From positions 2,501,001 to 2,565,000 of the forward strand of contig NC_007775.1 of NCBI RefSeq assembly GCF_000013205.1: a stretch of DNA of 64,000 nt, read 5' to 3'. Position numbers and translations under genes: made by a program. Below are positions 44,023 through 53,375 of the stretch, piece by piece (the first letter of the stretch is position 1; every line of letters starts with the position of its first letter). Origin of the DNA: Synechococcus sp. JA-3-3Ab (GTDB lineage: Bacteria; Cyanobacteriota; Cyanobacteriia; Thermostichales; Thermostichaceae). Under the pieces are notes generated by a model that saw only the letters and a program-made list of their open reading frames with translations, searched no databases and was not told the origin of the DNA.

Positions 44023-45408
44023 ATGAAGGTGCAAAAGTTCAAGACTGAAAGAAGTTGGTTGCGGGCTTTAGGCAGCGCGGGGGCTGTTTTCTTCACTACG
44101 GCAAGCTTGATCGGCTGTCAGCAATCCAACGACAAAAGCGCCACTAGCTTTGTTCCTGGGCCGATCATTCCGCCGCAAACGCCCAGCGTACCTACCGGAG
44201 GCACTGAGGTGGGTTTACCTCCTATAGCCCCAGGGATCCCTTTACCAACTCCTACCATTGCTATCCAACCTCCTCTCCCAGCCCCAACCATTCCTCCGAT
44301 TCCCTCTCCTGCTCCTGTTCCCACCATTAAGGCGGAGATCCCTGTTCCTTTTACTCCTTTCCCTCCTCCTCCCCCCCCTCCGTTCCCTGTTGAGAAAGTT
44401 AGCGTCACGCCAGAAAAAGTTACGTTTGACTCAGGGACAACTGTTGGCTCCATAGAAACTCTCACGCTTACGCCTTCTGCTCCTCCGGCCAACGGCAGTT
44501 TGGTGTTGAAAGTGGAAAGCAGCAACCCACAGGTGGTGGGTGTTTCTACAACAGCTGCCTCTTTCGTAACTGTTGTCATTCCACCGGGATCCGAGGATAA
44601 GCCCACAGTTACATTAACCCGTTTGATCCCGGCCACTCAGGAAGGCAATGCCACCATAATAGTTACCCGCGACCCTGCCACAACAGCTGTCAATTACCCG
44701 GTGGGCAGTGTGAATGTTCTTGTGCCGGTTAAGGTATTGCAGAAAGCGCCGCCTACCATTACGGTTACCCCTTCGACGATAGAGTTTCTCGATAATGACA
44801 TAGTTGGGGCTACCAAGGTTGTCAGGGTCGAACTCGCAGCCCCTCCGATTGGTGGGCAGGTTGTTTTGGATGTCAGCGGAACTCCTAACCCCTTTGGGGC
44901 GGGCGCTCCGTTCACTGTTTCGACCTCTACTCTCCTCTTTAAGGAAGGTAGCAAAGGGCCTCAAGAATTCGGAGTTATTCGACTAACGGACGGGGTATTC
45001 ACTGGCTCCATCACTATTAAGCTTAACCCATCCTTAACTACTGCCAGCAACTTCCTGACCAGTGATATTAACTTTGTGATTCCTGTGAAATCAGCTGTAG
45101 GTTCTATCCAGCTTGAATATGGGGATTCAGTAGATTGCACCAACAACCTTCGTAATCCAGTCATCGTAAATCCAAAAATTACCATCCAAGGTAGAGTCCT
45201 TAGACCCCTAACTTTCAAGGCAGAGCCTGAACCTCCACCGCCAGATGGCTTTTCGTTTGACAGGCTAACGGGGGCAATCAGGGTGCAGTGTCCAGCCACC
45301 AAAGACACTCCTCCCATTGGCTCTACTCTCTTGACATTGGTGACTGTTACGGACTCTTCTAGTCCTCCTATCTCGGCGCAGGCACGTGTGAACATTACAG
45401 TTAAGTAG
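44023..45408 (+). CDS. Pro-rich lipoprotein with repeated beta-domains
   Basis: About 461 residues. The lipoprotein signal ends TASLIGC. A Pro-rich spacer of about 85 residues (PTPTIAIQPPLPAPTIPPIP, PFPPPPPPPFP) leads to two related beta-sandwich repeats, beginning KVSVTPEKVTFDSGTTVGSIETLTL and ITVTPSTIEFLDNDIVGATKVVRV. These look like Calx-beta or Ig-like folds. A C-terminal segment with VTVTDSSSPPISAQARV follows. It lies 60 bases after the previous lipoprotein gene and was probably transcribed with it. The specific role is unknown; a surface adhesin or spacer function is an inference. Confidence 0.72.
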   Translation: MKVQKFKTERSWLRALGSAGAVFFTTASLIGCQQSNDKSATSFVPGPIIPPQTPSVPTGGTEVGLPPIAPGIPLPTPTIAIQPPLPAPTIPPIPSPAPVPTIKAEIPVPFTPFPPPPPPPFPVEKVSVTPEKVTFDSGTTVGSIETLTLTPSAPPANGSLVLKVESSNPQVVGVSTTAASFVTVVIPPGSEDKPTVTLTRLIPATQEGNATIIVTRDPATTAVNYPVGSVNVLVPVKVLQKAPPTITVTPSTIEFLDNDIVGATKVVRVELAAPPIGGQVVLDVSGTPNPFGAGAPFTVSTSTLLFKEGSKGPQEFGVIRLTDGVFTGSITIKLNPSLTTASNFLTSDINFVIPVKSAVGSIQLEYGDSVDCTNNLRNPVIVNPKITIQGRVLRPLTFKAEPEPPPPDGFSFDRLTGAIRVQCPATKDTPPIGSTLLTLVTVTDSSSPPISAQARVNITVK

Positions 45409-45432
45409 ACGATACATGCCTGGCTTGTATGA

Positions 45433-45567
45433 ATGTCCAAGACCATCTTGGGTGAGACTGTTGAGCTACACCCAATCGGCTTTTCTTTTGCTGCACTGGT
45501 AACGGTTACTAACTCTTCGACTCCCCCAATTGCAGCTCAGAAGTTTGCAGCGGTCAAAGTCGAGTAG
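45433..45567 (+). pseudogene. C-terminal remnant of a paralogous lipoprotein
   Basis: A 44-codon frame contains LVTVTNSSTPPIAAQ and ends FAAVKVE. This matches the C-terminus of the gene just upstream (LVTVTDSSSPPISAQARVNI) in sequence and position before the stop. It is best explained as the tail of a tandem duplicate whose remaining part has been deleted. Translation on its own is possible but there is no good ribosome site. Confidence 0.6.
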
Positions 45568-45832
45568 CACATATCGTGTCAGTTCCTTTGCAGAGCCAAC
45601 TTTCTGGGTTGGCTCCCACTCCATCAATCGTCGGAGGGCAGGTCTGTAGCAGCCTCTCTTGCAGCGGACCTAGCATAGCAGCGCCTTACCTCAAGAGGAA
45701 GAAAGTCCGCGGCTGGTGACCCTGCAAGCCCTCCAGCAGAGCCCTCCTTTTCTGGAGAGACAAAGCCTTACTCTGGGGATCGTTCAAGACCCGCCTACGC
45801 AACAGGCAGAGCTTCGGGAGTGGTGAACCATG

Positions 45833-47365
45833 CTAGGAGGAGGCGGCTGCCATCTCCCGTGCCAAGACCCATTCCACGAGGGTGCGCACGCCGTAGCCAG
45901 TGGCGCCTTTGTTGGTGTAGCCCGAGTCTTTTTCGGCCCAGACGGGACCAGCTATGTCTAAGTGGGCCCAGGGAGTTTTCTCCACAAATTGCTTAAGGAA
46001 GAGGGCGGCAGTGATGGAGCCGCCAGAGCGGGGGCCAGTGTTTTTCATGTCGGCTACGGTGGAGCTGAGGCCCTCGAAATAGCTCTCTTCCAGGGGTAAG
46101 CGCCAAATCTTCTCGCCAGAGAGGTTGGCTGCCTGCTGCAGCTCCTGGGCCAGCTTCTCGTCGGGGGTGAAGAGGCCAGCAATCTCTTCTCCTAGGGCAA
46201 TGACGCAGGCGCCGGTCAAGGTCGCTAGGTCAACAATGGCGTCCACCCCCAGCTTTTCAGCAAACACCAGGGCATCGGCCAGGGTAAGACGGCCCTCGGC
46301 ATCGGTGTTGTTGACCTCGATGGTCTTGCCGTTGGAAGCGGTGAGGATGTCACCGGGGTGGAGGGCCCGGCCGCTGATCATGTTTTCGGTGGCAGCGACG
46401 ATAAAGTGCACCTCTACCTGCGGCTTGAGGGCGGCCAGGGCTCGCGCAGCTCCCAAGACGGCTGCCGCTCCCCCCATGTCGGTTTTCATCATGGCGATGC
46501 TGCGGGAGTCGGTTTTGATGTTGAGGCCGCCGGAGTCGAAGGTGAGGCCCTTGCCCACCAGGGCCAACTTGGCAACGGGATCCCCTTCCTTGGGCTTGTA
46601 GGTGAGGTGGATGAACTGAGGCGGCAGATCCGAGGCTTGGGCCACGCCGAGGAAGGCCCCCATCCCCAGGGCTTGGCACTCTTCCCGCCCCAGGATCTCC
46701 ACCTCTAGGCCGTAGTCTTGGGCCAGTTGCCGGGCAGTTTCGGCCAGGGCAGGAGGCGTGACGACGTTGGCCGGGGCGGCCACCAGCTCGCGGGCCAGGA
46801 TCGTCCCGGCAGCCATCTCGGTGGCCCGTTGCAGGGCATTCTCATAGTCCTGGCGGGCCTGGGCCAGCCCCGGCACCAGGAGGGTAACTTCTTCAACGGA
46901 GAAGCCGCGCTCTTCCTCGGGCTTAGGGGGAGATTTGAAGCGGTTGTCCTGGTGGGCCACCAGGAGGCTGGCTTCGGCCACCGCCTGCACCGCCCGCACC
47001 TGATCCAGCCCAGTGTCTGGCAAGGACAGCACCACCTGCTTGGCCTTGAGGCTGTGGGCCTGGCGCAGGCCGTTGGCAGTAGCCCGTCGCAGCGCTTCCA
47101 GGGTCAGCGCGGCGGGATCCCCCAGCCCCACCAGCACCAGCTTGCGGATAGGCCCTGGCAGGCGCAGGGCGAGGCTGCTGTTGGGCTTGCCCTGGAACTT
47201 CTGTTCTTGAGCTGCTTCCGCCACCAACCCCGACCACACTTTCTCGTCCAAGGAAGCAATTTCGGCAGGCAGCGAGAAGGTGGCGTTTTCGCCGCTGGGG
47301 GCAAAGCAGTAGACCAGGGCACATTCTGCCTGCGTTAGAGGGGGCTCGCCAAGACGAAGCTGCAT
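45833..47365 (-). CDS. pepA: Leucyl aminopeptidase (cytosol aminopeptidase, M17)
   Basis: A 510-residue two-domain aminopeptidase. The catalytic domain carries [18 protein letters not shown] (with the metal-binding Lys and Asp), [17 protein letters not shown], and the signature [15 protein letters not shown] with its Asp and Glu ligands. The N-terminal macro-like domain and [19 protein letters not shown] are typical. It degrades peptides from the N-terminus and can bind DNA in some bacteria. ATG at 47365 is well placed. It stands alone, flanked by a 265-base gap on its 3' side. Confidence 0.95.
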   Translation of the reverse strand: MQLRLGEPPLTQAECALVYCFAPSGENATFSLPAEIASLDEKVWSGLVAEAAQEQKFQGKPNSSLALRLPGPIRKLVLVGLGDPAALTLEALRRATANGLRQAHSLKAKQVVLSLPDTGLDQVRAVQAVAEASLLVAHQDNRFKSPPKPEEERGFSVEEVTLLVPGLAQARQDYENALQRATEMAAGTILARELVAAPANVVTPPALAETARQLAQDYGLEVEILGREECQALGMGAFLGVAQASDLPPQFIHLTYKPKEGDPVAKLALVGKGLTFDSGGLNIKTDSRSIAMMKTDMGGAAAVLGAARALAALKPQVEVHFIVAATENMISGRALHPGDILTASNGKTIEVNNTDAEGRLTLADALVFAEKLGVDAIVDLATLTGACVIALGEEIAGLFTPDEKLAQELQQAANLSGEKIWRLPLEESYFEGLSSTVADMKNTGPRSGGSITAALFLKQFVEKTPWAHLDIAGPVWAEKDSGYTNKGATGYGVRTLVEWVLAREMAAASS

Positions 47366-47506
47366 GGGAAACCTTTGGCCAAGCTAGGGACAGCAGACTC
47401 TCAGTGTAGCCAATTTGCCGCTTCTAGGACAGGGGATCCCTCGCCTGCCCTCGACGTTGGCTTCCCCAGCCAATAGCCTTTAATCAGGAAGGGAGAAAAC
47501 CAAGGT

Positions 47507-48280
47507 ATGGCCTGGCGGCGGCGTCACGTCCTTCAGCTTGGGGTTATTGCCTGCGCAATGCTCCTGGCTCTGGCGGTAGGAGGGGTGGGATCCCTGGCCC
47601 AGGCGCAGAGGTCGCTGGAAGAGCTGCCGCAGCCGGTTCGCCTCAAGTTGCCCCCCGGCCTAGCCCGCTACACCTACGACAAATCGGCGGGAGACTACTT
47701 CGAAGAAATCGAGCCGCTGCTGCCGGGCGGAGCTTATGCCCAGTGGGCCTTCTATCCCGTCCCCGTCTACATCCAGGGGGATCACCCCCAGTGGAAAACC
47801 TTTGTGGAGCAGGCGGTGAAGGAGTGGTCTGCTTATATCCCGATGCGGGTGGTGGCCAAAGAGGAAGAGGCCCTCTACGGGATGAGCATTTATCGCGTTC
47901 CTGGCATTGGCGACGGGATAGCGGGGGCAGCGCGCCCAGAGTTTTTCTTTGCCGCCGATGGCTCGCTGCAGCAGCGGGTGCGCATTGTTATCGTCGAAGG
48001 CCAGGGGCTGGCAGAAGTTACGGCAGTGGCTCGGCACGAGATTGGCCATGGGCTGGGGCTGTGGGGCCATAGTCCCAACCCGCGGGATCTGATGTACGGC
48101 GGCCACCACGCCGAGGCTACTGGCAATCGCCGCCTGCTGCGGGTGCCCACCATCACCAAACGGGATCTCAACACCCTCAAGCGGGTCTACGAGCAGCCCA
48201 CCCTGATGGGCCAGGTCTTTCCAGAGAGCTACCGCCGCCTGTTTGGCCAGGTTCGTGAGGAGATCCCCGCACCTGGCTAA
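47507..48280 (+). CDS. Exported matrixin-like zinc metalloprotease
   Basis: A 257-residue protein with a signal peptide (MLLALAVGGVGSLAQAQ) and a zinc-binding motif VARHEIGHGLGLWGHS. This is the extended HExxHxxGxxH form of metzincin proteases, here with a third His in WGHS. After it comes DLMYGGHH, resembling the Met-turn. The N-terminal portion (YFEEIEPLLPGGAYAQWAFY, FVEQAVKEWSAYIPMRVV) resembles matrixin-like peptidases. It is likely to act outside the cytoplasm. A GGGAG ribosome site is present. It is convergent with and overlaps the znuB gene by 4 bases at its end. Confidence 0.78.
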   Translation: MAWRRRHVLQLGVIACAMLLALAVGGVGSLAQAQRSLEELPQPVRLKLPPGLARYTYDKSAGDYFEEIEPLLPGGAYAQWAFYPVPVYIQGDHPQWKTFVEQAVKEWSAYIPMRVVAKEEEALYGMSIYRVPGIGDGIAGAARPEFFFAADGSLQQRVRIVIVEGQGLAEVTAVARHEIGHGLGLWGHSPNPRDLMYGGHHAEATGNRRLLRVPTITKRDLNTLKRVYEQPTLMGQVFPESYRRLFGQVREEIPAPG

Positions 48281-49113
48281 AGCCGCAGCAGTTGCGACGC
48301 CCCCTTGGCCGCCATAGCCAGGAGAAAAAACAGCAACTGGGTGGCCACGATGCTGGGGCCGGAGGGCAGGTTGAAGGCGGCCGAGAGGAGGATCCCCAGC
48401 ACCGCGCTCAAGCCCCCGAAACCCATGGCCAGCAACACATAGGTTGTAAAGCGGGATCCCAAAAGCCGCGCCGTCGAAGCGGGGATGACCACAAAGGCGC
48501 TTACCAGCAGCACCCCCACCGAGCGGATCGACAGGGCCACCACCAGGGCCAGCAACACCACAAAGGCCAGCCGCTGCCAGCCCACTTCCACCCCCCGCGC
48601 CCGCGCCAACGACTCATCCAGGGTCAGCAACATCTGGGCAGTCAAAGTCAGCCCAATGTACCCCAGGGCCAGCAGCAGGAGCAGGCCGCTCATCCAGAGG
48701 GCCGGCGGGCTGATGCCCAGGATGTCCCCGAGGAGCAGTTGGTTGAGGTTGCCGCGGTAGCCGGGGATCAGGCTGAGGCCGATGATGGCCAGGGCCAAGG
48801 AGGAAGAGTAGATGATGTTCAGCACCGCATCTGCCGAAAGCTGGGTGCGTTCCAGAATAAAAGTCACCCCCAGGGCAAACACCACCCCAAACACCATCAG
48901 CACCGCCGTAGGATTCAGTCCCAGAACCACTCCCAGGACAATACCCAAGAGCGCCGAATGCCCCAGGGCATCGCTAAAAAACGCCAACTGCCGAAAGATG
49001 GCAAAACTGCCCAGCAGCCCCCCCGTTACCCCTGTCAGGATCCCGCCCAGCAGGGCCCGCTGCATGAAGGGCAACTGCAGCAATTCCACCACCCGCGCCC
49101 AGGTCTCCGGCAT
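48277..49113 (-). CDS. znuB: Zinc ABC transporter permease
   Basis: A 278-residue ABC-3 family permease with about eight membrane helices. Family stretches are LGGILTGVTGGLLGSFAIFRQLAFFSDALGH, which includes the conserved SDALGH, and GVLLVSAFVVIPASTARLL. It forms the channel through which metal delivered by ZnuA enters the cytoplasm. It is the last gene of the sufE-znuA-znuC-znuB series, 9 bases after znuC. The family also includes manganese and iron transporters; zinc is inferred from the His-rich ZnuA and the upstream Fur-type site. Confidence 0.88.
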   Translation of the reverse strand: MPETWARVVELLQLPFMQRALLGGILTGVTGGLLGSFAIFRQLAFFSDALGHSALLGIVLGVVLGLNPTAVLMVFGVVFALGVTFILERTQLSADAVLNIIYSSSLALAIIGLSLIPGYRGNLNQLLLGDILGISPPALWMSGLLLLLALGYIGLTLTAQMLLTLDESLARARGVEVGWQRLAFVVLLALVVALSIRSVGVLLVSAFVVIPASTARLLGSRFTTYVLLAMGFGGLSAVLGILLSAAFNLPSGPSIVATQLLFFLLAMAAKGASQLLRL

Positions 49114-49122
49114 TTCCCCTCC

Positions 49123-49893
49123 TCAGTGATGGTGGATGTAGCGGGCAAACTCGGGGCCGTAGACGCGGCTCAGCATCTCTGGGGCCAAGGCCACCTCGGG
49201 GGATCCCTGGCAGATCAGGGAGCGATTGAGACATAACACGCGGTCGCAATGGCGGGACACCATTTCCAGGTCGTGGGAGACTTGTAGGATGGTCCAGCCC
49301 AGGGATCGGCGCAGCTCTTCCAACAGCCGATAGAACTCCCCTTCACTGGGGCTATCCAGGCCAGCGGGGGCCTCGTCCAGCACTAGGAGCCGCCGCGGCC
49401 AAACTAGACAATAGGCCAGCAACACCCGTTTCAGCTCGCCGCCGCTCAGTTGACCCAAAGGCTTAGGGGCCAGGTGCAGGGCCTCGGCCCGTTGCAAGGC
49501 CTTCCGAACAGCTTCTTGCCGAGCAGCTTGCTGCTGCCAGGGCCAGCGGGGTCTGAGGGATCCCCAGCCCAGGGCGACAAACTCCGCCACCGTCACGGGA
49601 ATGGCGGGGTTGAACTGCAACCGCTGGGGCACGTAGGCAATCTGCTGCCGCACCGCCTGGGGCAAATACCCCGACAGGCGCAGCCGCTCTCCCAGGATCC
49701 AAACCGAGCCGCACTGGCGGGGCAGGATCCCCAAGATGGCCTGCACGAGGGTGCTCTTGCCGGCGCCGTTGGGACCGACAATCGCCATATGGGATCCCGC
49801 CTCCAGCGCAAACGACACATTCTGCACAGCCAGCTGGGATCCCCGATAGACCGTCAACCCCTCTACGTGTAGGACAACCTCGCCAGAGGTCAC
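49123..49893 (-). CDS. znuC: Zinc ABC transporter ATP-binding protein
   Basis: A 256-residue ABC ATPase with Walker A MAIVGPNGAGKSTLVQAIL, signature LSGGELKRVLLAYCLV, Walker B LLVLDEAPAGLD and H-loop VSHDLEMV. It overlaps znuA by 4 bases and is followed by znuB, so it belongs to the same metal-import complex. The C-terminal tail EFARYIHHH ends with three histidines, which may be a metal-sensing or chance feature. Confidence 0.9.
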   Translation of the reverse strand: MTSGEVVLHVEGLTVYRGSQLAVQNVSFALEAGSHMAIVGPNGAGKSTLVQAILGILPRQCGSVWILGERLRLSGYLPQAVRQQIAYVPQRLQFNPAIPVTVAEFVALGWGSLRPRWPWQQQAARQEAVRKALQRAEALHLAPKPLGQLSGGELKRVLLAYCLVWPRRLLVLDEAPAGLDSPSEGEFYRLLEELRRSLGWTILQVSHDLEMVSRHCDRVLCLNRSLICQGSPEVALAPEMLSRVYGPEFARYIHHH

Positions 49894-50981
49894 CGTCCCC
49901 TCGCCAGCAGGTGTTCGAGAGTTGCCTGGCCCACCAAGGGCAACTGCAGGGGAAGCCAGGCCTTTTCCTTCTCAAAGGCGGAGACCAGGTTCTCCACGTT
50001 TTGCCGCATGATGGCTAGGTAGTATTCCGGCTCGATCCCCTCCGGGCCGGCGGTTTCGATGGGATCGAACACGCGAACCTGTACCCCCAGATCTCTGGCC
50101 AAAACCTCAAAGGGGTTGTCACTCCCCACCTGAGGTTCCACTAGGATCGTCTTCAGGCCCGATTGCCGTACCGTATCCATCACCCGCCGCACATCCTCAG
50201 GGGAGGGGCTGGCTTCCGGGATCTCCACCAAGAACTCGGCCTTGAGGTTGTAACGCTCGGCAAAGTAGGGGGCAAAGTTGTGGAAGACCACAAACTTTTT
50301 CCCTGCAAAGGGGGCTAGGCGCCGCTCAATTTCCTCGTCCAAAGCCTTGAGCTTCTCGATAAAGGCAGCCGCGTTGGTGCGGTAAATCTCTGCCCCCTCG
50401 GGATCCGCAGCCATGAGGCCGTCGCGGATGTTTTCCACCTGCCGGATGGCCCGCCGCGGATCCAGCCAGATGTGGGGGTTTAACTCGCCGTGGCTGTGCT
50501 CATGAGCGTGACTGTGGGAGTGTCCATGGCTGTGGCCGTGGGAATGCCCGTGGCCGTGCTTTGGCTCCTCCGTCTGCAGAGTCGGGATCCCTTGGCTGCT
50601 GTCGATAAGGCGCAGCTTGGGGTTTCCAGCGTTGGCGAGCAATCCCTCCAAAAAGGTCTCCATTCCCAACCCATTGATCACCAGCACATCTGCCTGGGCT
50701 AGCAGACGCGCGTCTTCGGGCCGAGCCTGAAAGCTGTGGGGCTCCATCTGGGGAGGGATGAGAGGCCTCACCTCCGCCCGATCCCCCGCCACGGCGCGGG
50801 TAAATTGCGTCATCGGCAGGATCGTGGTCACCACCTTCGGGGGGGTGGATCCCTGCTGGGCCTGGGGCTCTTCCCGGCGTGTCTGCGAGCAGCCCAGGAT
50901 CCCGACTGAGAGAGCGGCCACCAGCAAGACCAGCGACCGCACAGGTCGAGCCGAACGCAGAGAGTTAGCTTTATCAGCCAT
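49890..50981 (-). CDS. znuA: Zinc ABC transporter substrate-binding lipoprotein with His-rich loop
   Basis: A 363-residue protein with a lipoprotein signal (lipobox VGILGC, Cys31). The body is the A-1 type metal-binding fold: MTQFTRAVAGDRAEVRPLIPPQMEPHSF with the first metal His, LNPHIWLDPRRA with the second, and VFHNFAPYFAERYNL with the third. Residues about 142-164 form a loop with some twelve His residues (HGHGHSHGH...), the hallmark of zinc-type ZnuA. The gene lies 13 bases after sufE and overlaps znuC. Regulation by the Fur/Zur box before sufE is likely. Confidence 0.92.
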   Translation of the reverse strand: MADKANSLRSARPVRSLVLLVAALSVGILGCSQTRREEPQAQQGSTPPKVVTTILPMTQFTRAVAGDRAEVRPLIPPQMEPHSFQARPEDARLLAQADVLVINGLGMETFLEGLLANAGNPKLRLIDSSQGIPTLQTEEPKHGHGHSHGHSHGHSHSHAHEHSHGELNPHIWLDPRRAIRQVENIRDGLMAADPEGAEIYRTNAAAFIEKLKALDEEIERRLAPFAGKKFVVFHNFAPYFAERYNLKAEFLVEIPEASPSPEDVRRVMDTVRQSGLKTILVEPQVGSDNPFEVLARDLGVQVRVFDPIETAGPEGIEPEYYLAIMRQNVENLVSAFEKEKAWLPLQLPLVGQATLEHLLARGR

Positions 50982-50994
50982 GAGCCTTAGTACC

Positions 50995-51438
50995 TCACAA
51001 GACGACAGAGACAGCAGAGCCGGAAGCGCCTGACTTCTGAAAAGCCAAGGCCCGCTGCTGCAGCAGCGAAAACATGCTCACCAGGCCATTGCTGCGGGAA
51101 GGGCTAAGGCTAAAGTTGAGGCCCATCTCCCGCACAAACTCTAGGGAAACCTCCAGGATCTCCTCTGGGCGCAGACCGCTCAACCCCTCCGCCAAAACAG
51201 CCACCAAGCCCTTGACCAACTGGGCATCGGCATCCCCTTGGATGTAGACCTTGCCGTCTTTTAGCTCGGTGGCCAGCCACACCCGCGAGGCACAACCCCG
51301 CACCAGATTCTCCTCTGTTCGCTGCGACTCGGGGAAAGGGGGCAGGCGCTTGGCATAGGCCAGAAGCAATTCGTACTTCTGACGGGAGGTTCTGGCCTTT
51401 TGAAAGCGACCTACAATCTGCCGCAGAGCTTCGGGCAT
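50995..51438 (-). CDS. sufE: SufE-type cysteine desulfurase activator
   Basis: About 147 residues. SufE accepts sulfur from the desulfurase SufS on a conserved Cys and passes it to Fe-S cluster assembly. Here the Cys lies in ENLVRGCASRVWLATEL (Cys49). The rest (GLVAVLAEGLSGLRPEEIL and LNFSLSPSRSNGLVSMF) also matches the family. I chose the ATG at 51438 because this leaves the Fur-type box (51456-51470) outside the coding region; an earlier in-frame start at 51471 would run through it. Being first in an operon with zinc import genes is unusual. Confidence 0.88.
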   Translation of the reverse strand: MPEALRQIVGRFQKARTSRQKYELLLAYAKRLPPFPESQRTEENLVRGCASRVWLATELKDGKVYIQGDADAQLVKGLVAVLAEGLSGLRPEEILEVSLEFVREMGLNFSLSPSRSNGLVSMFSLLQQRALAFQKSGASGSAVSVVL

Positions 51439-51455
51439 CAACCCACTGGCCTGAA

Positions 51456-51470
51456 TGAGAATGATAATCA
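51456..51470. promoter_or_regulatory. Fur/Zur-type operator upstream of sufE-znuACB
   Basis: TGAGAATGATAATCA matches the 7-1-7 Fur-family box TGATAATnATTATCA at 12 of 14 informative positions and is nearly symmetrical. It lies 17 bases before the sufE start. Since the downstream genes import zinc, Zur is the likely binder, though Fur itself is possible. Confidence 0.65.
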
Positions 51471-51548
51471 ATCATAACACCCTCGCCGAGAGCGCCTACT
51501 GCGCGCGGGGGTGGGTCGGAAAAGCCAAAGAGGGAAGGGTTGTCTTCG

Positions 51549-52865
51549 CTACCGCACCGAGCGATAGCCGCCTTCTACTCCCCTCGGGGAGAGGACCAGT
51601 TGCCAGAGCTGGCTAGCCCGGGCCTTGAAGCTGCCGGCGCTCATTAGCAGGTAAAGCCGCCACATGCGGCGGAAGCGCTCGTCGTAGCGCCTAGCCAGTT
51701 GGGGCCATGCCCGCTCAAAATTGGCGTGCCAAGCTTTTAGGGTGGCCACGTAGTTGATCCCAAAGTTGTGCCAGTCTTCCAGTACAAACAGACCCTCAAA
51801 AGCCGCTGTTATCAGACGAGGCGAGGGCAGCATCGAGTTGGGGAAAATGTAGCGTTCAATCCACGGATCCCGACCTTGGTAGGCCACGTTGCTGCCGATG
51901 GTGTGCAGAAGAAACAAGCCATTGTCGTTCAACAAGCGGCGGGCTACCTGCATAAACGTTCGGTAGTTGCGGTAGCCCACATGCTCGAACATGCCCACAG
52001 AAATGATCCGATCAAACTTTCCCTGCGTCTGGCGATAGTCTTCCAGCCGAATCTCCACCGGCAGGCCCTGGCAGCGTTCGCTAGCCAGCTTGGCCTGTTC
52101 TTGGGAGACGGTAATGCCCACCACCTGCACGCCGTAGCGTTCGGCTAGGTACTGGGCCGTGCCGCCCCAACCGCAGCCAATGTCGAGCACGCGCATGCCG
52201 GGCTGCAGATCCAGCTTGCGGGCAATGAGATCCAGCTTGGCTTCCTGGGCCTCGTCCAGGGTCTGCGCCCCCCCATCCCAGTAGGCACAGCTATAGATCA
52301 GGCGGCGATCCAGCATGGCTTCGTAGAGGTCGTTGCCAAGGTCGTAGTGGCGCTGGCCAACCACAAACGCTCCCTTACCCCGCTGGCGATTAACTAGGCG
52401 ACTGTCCAACGCCAGCAGGAGCCGAACTGGCCAGCCCACTTGCTCCGCTGCCTGACTGGTGAGAAGACGGTAAACCAACTCGTCAATAGCCTCGCAATCC
52501 CACCAGCCCTCCATGTAGGCCTCGCCAAAGCCCAGGGATCCATAGAGCAGGCAGCGCAGGTAGAGCCGCTCGTCGTGGATTTGCAGATCCCAGGGCCGCG
52601 AGCCATTGACGGCTATATCGGCAGCACTCAAGAGCCTAAGCCCATATCGGCGGGCCAGCCGATGCCAGATGCTAAGGCTTTTTTCCACTTCCAGGAACCC
52701 CCTGCTGAGGGCTAATCGCAACATGTATTGTAAAATGCGGTCTCTCCAGTTTGTTACTCGGCAGCGGCTCAAGCCATTGCTTCTTCTCGGCTCCCCAGCT
52801 TCTGTTGTTAATGCCAACCACTGCAGCTCTGGAGGAAGTTGAAGAGATAGTGCTAGCAAGCCCAA
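51549..52865 (-). CDS. cfa: Cyclopropane-fatty-acid synthase-type SAM methyltransferase
   Basis: A 438-residue protein of the CFA/mycolic acid methyltransferase family, which adds a methylene bridge to unsaturated membrane lipids. Motifs: GEAYMEGWWDCEAIDELVYR, the HYDLGNDLYEAML segment, SAM motif GMRVLDIGCGWGGTAQYLAE, then SVGMFEHVGYRNYRTFM and YIFPNSMLPS. The first 47 residues are not conserved and begin with TTG at 52865; the ATG at 52724 (MLRLALSRGFLEVEK) may be the true start. The substrate in this organism is not certain. Confidence 0.85.
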   Translation of the reverse strand: MGLLALSLQLPPELQWLALTTEAGEPRRSNGLSRCRVTNWRDRILQYMLRLALSRGFLEVEKSLSIWHRLARRYGLRLLSAADIAVNGSRPWDLQIHDERLYLRCLLYGSLGFGEAYMEGWWDCEAIDELVYRLLTSQAAEQVGWPVRLLLALDSRLVNRQRGKGAFVVGQRHYDLGNDLYEAMLDRRLIYSCAYWDGGAQTLDEAQEAKLDLIARKLDLQPGMRVLDIGCGWGGTAQYLAERYGVQVVGITVSQEQAKLASERCQGLPVEIRLEDYRQTQGKFDRIISVGMFEHVGYRNYRTFMQVARRLLNDNGLFLLHTIGSNVAYQGRDPWIERYIFPNSMLPSPRLITAAFEGLFVLEDWHNFGINYVATLKAWHANFERAWPQLARRYDERFRRMWRLYLLMSAGSFKARASQLWQLVLSPRGVEGGYRSVR

Positions 52866-53375
52866 AGGAGAAATCGATGCTCAAACTGAACCTGCCAACA
52901 CTGCAAGTTGGTGGTGCTATTCAGTAGGGCGGCTTTCAGATTTTCCCGCTGTTTTCTCCAGAGGATACAGAGAGAGGCTGCCTATCGCCTTCCAGATCAT
53001 GGAGCTCAGGAAGCAACGATTAGTGAAATCAATCAGAACGGCGTTGTGCCGTATCTAGTTGTGGAAAACTACAGCGGTTTTCTCTTGCTTTTGGTGGAAG
53101 GGCAGGAGCTAGTCGGGGCTAAACAGAACCGCATCTTGAACACCGCTGTTTTGAACAAGCCAAAAAGCAAGATCACGATTCTGGCTTCTTGTGTGGAAGC
53201 TTTCAGGCGCCACTTCCGCTCCCACCAAATGGAGGATGCCAATGCCTTGTTCCCAGCAGCTTGTGCTACGAGCTAAAAAGAGGAGTTTATCAGTCGCTCA
53301 AAAATAAAGCTGGTTACCGCTCAGACCAGGGAAGAGTGTGGCAAGCCGTTGCTGCTATCCAAAACTTTCTCAGGG

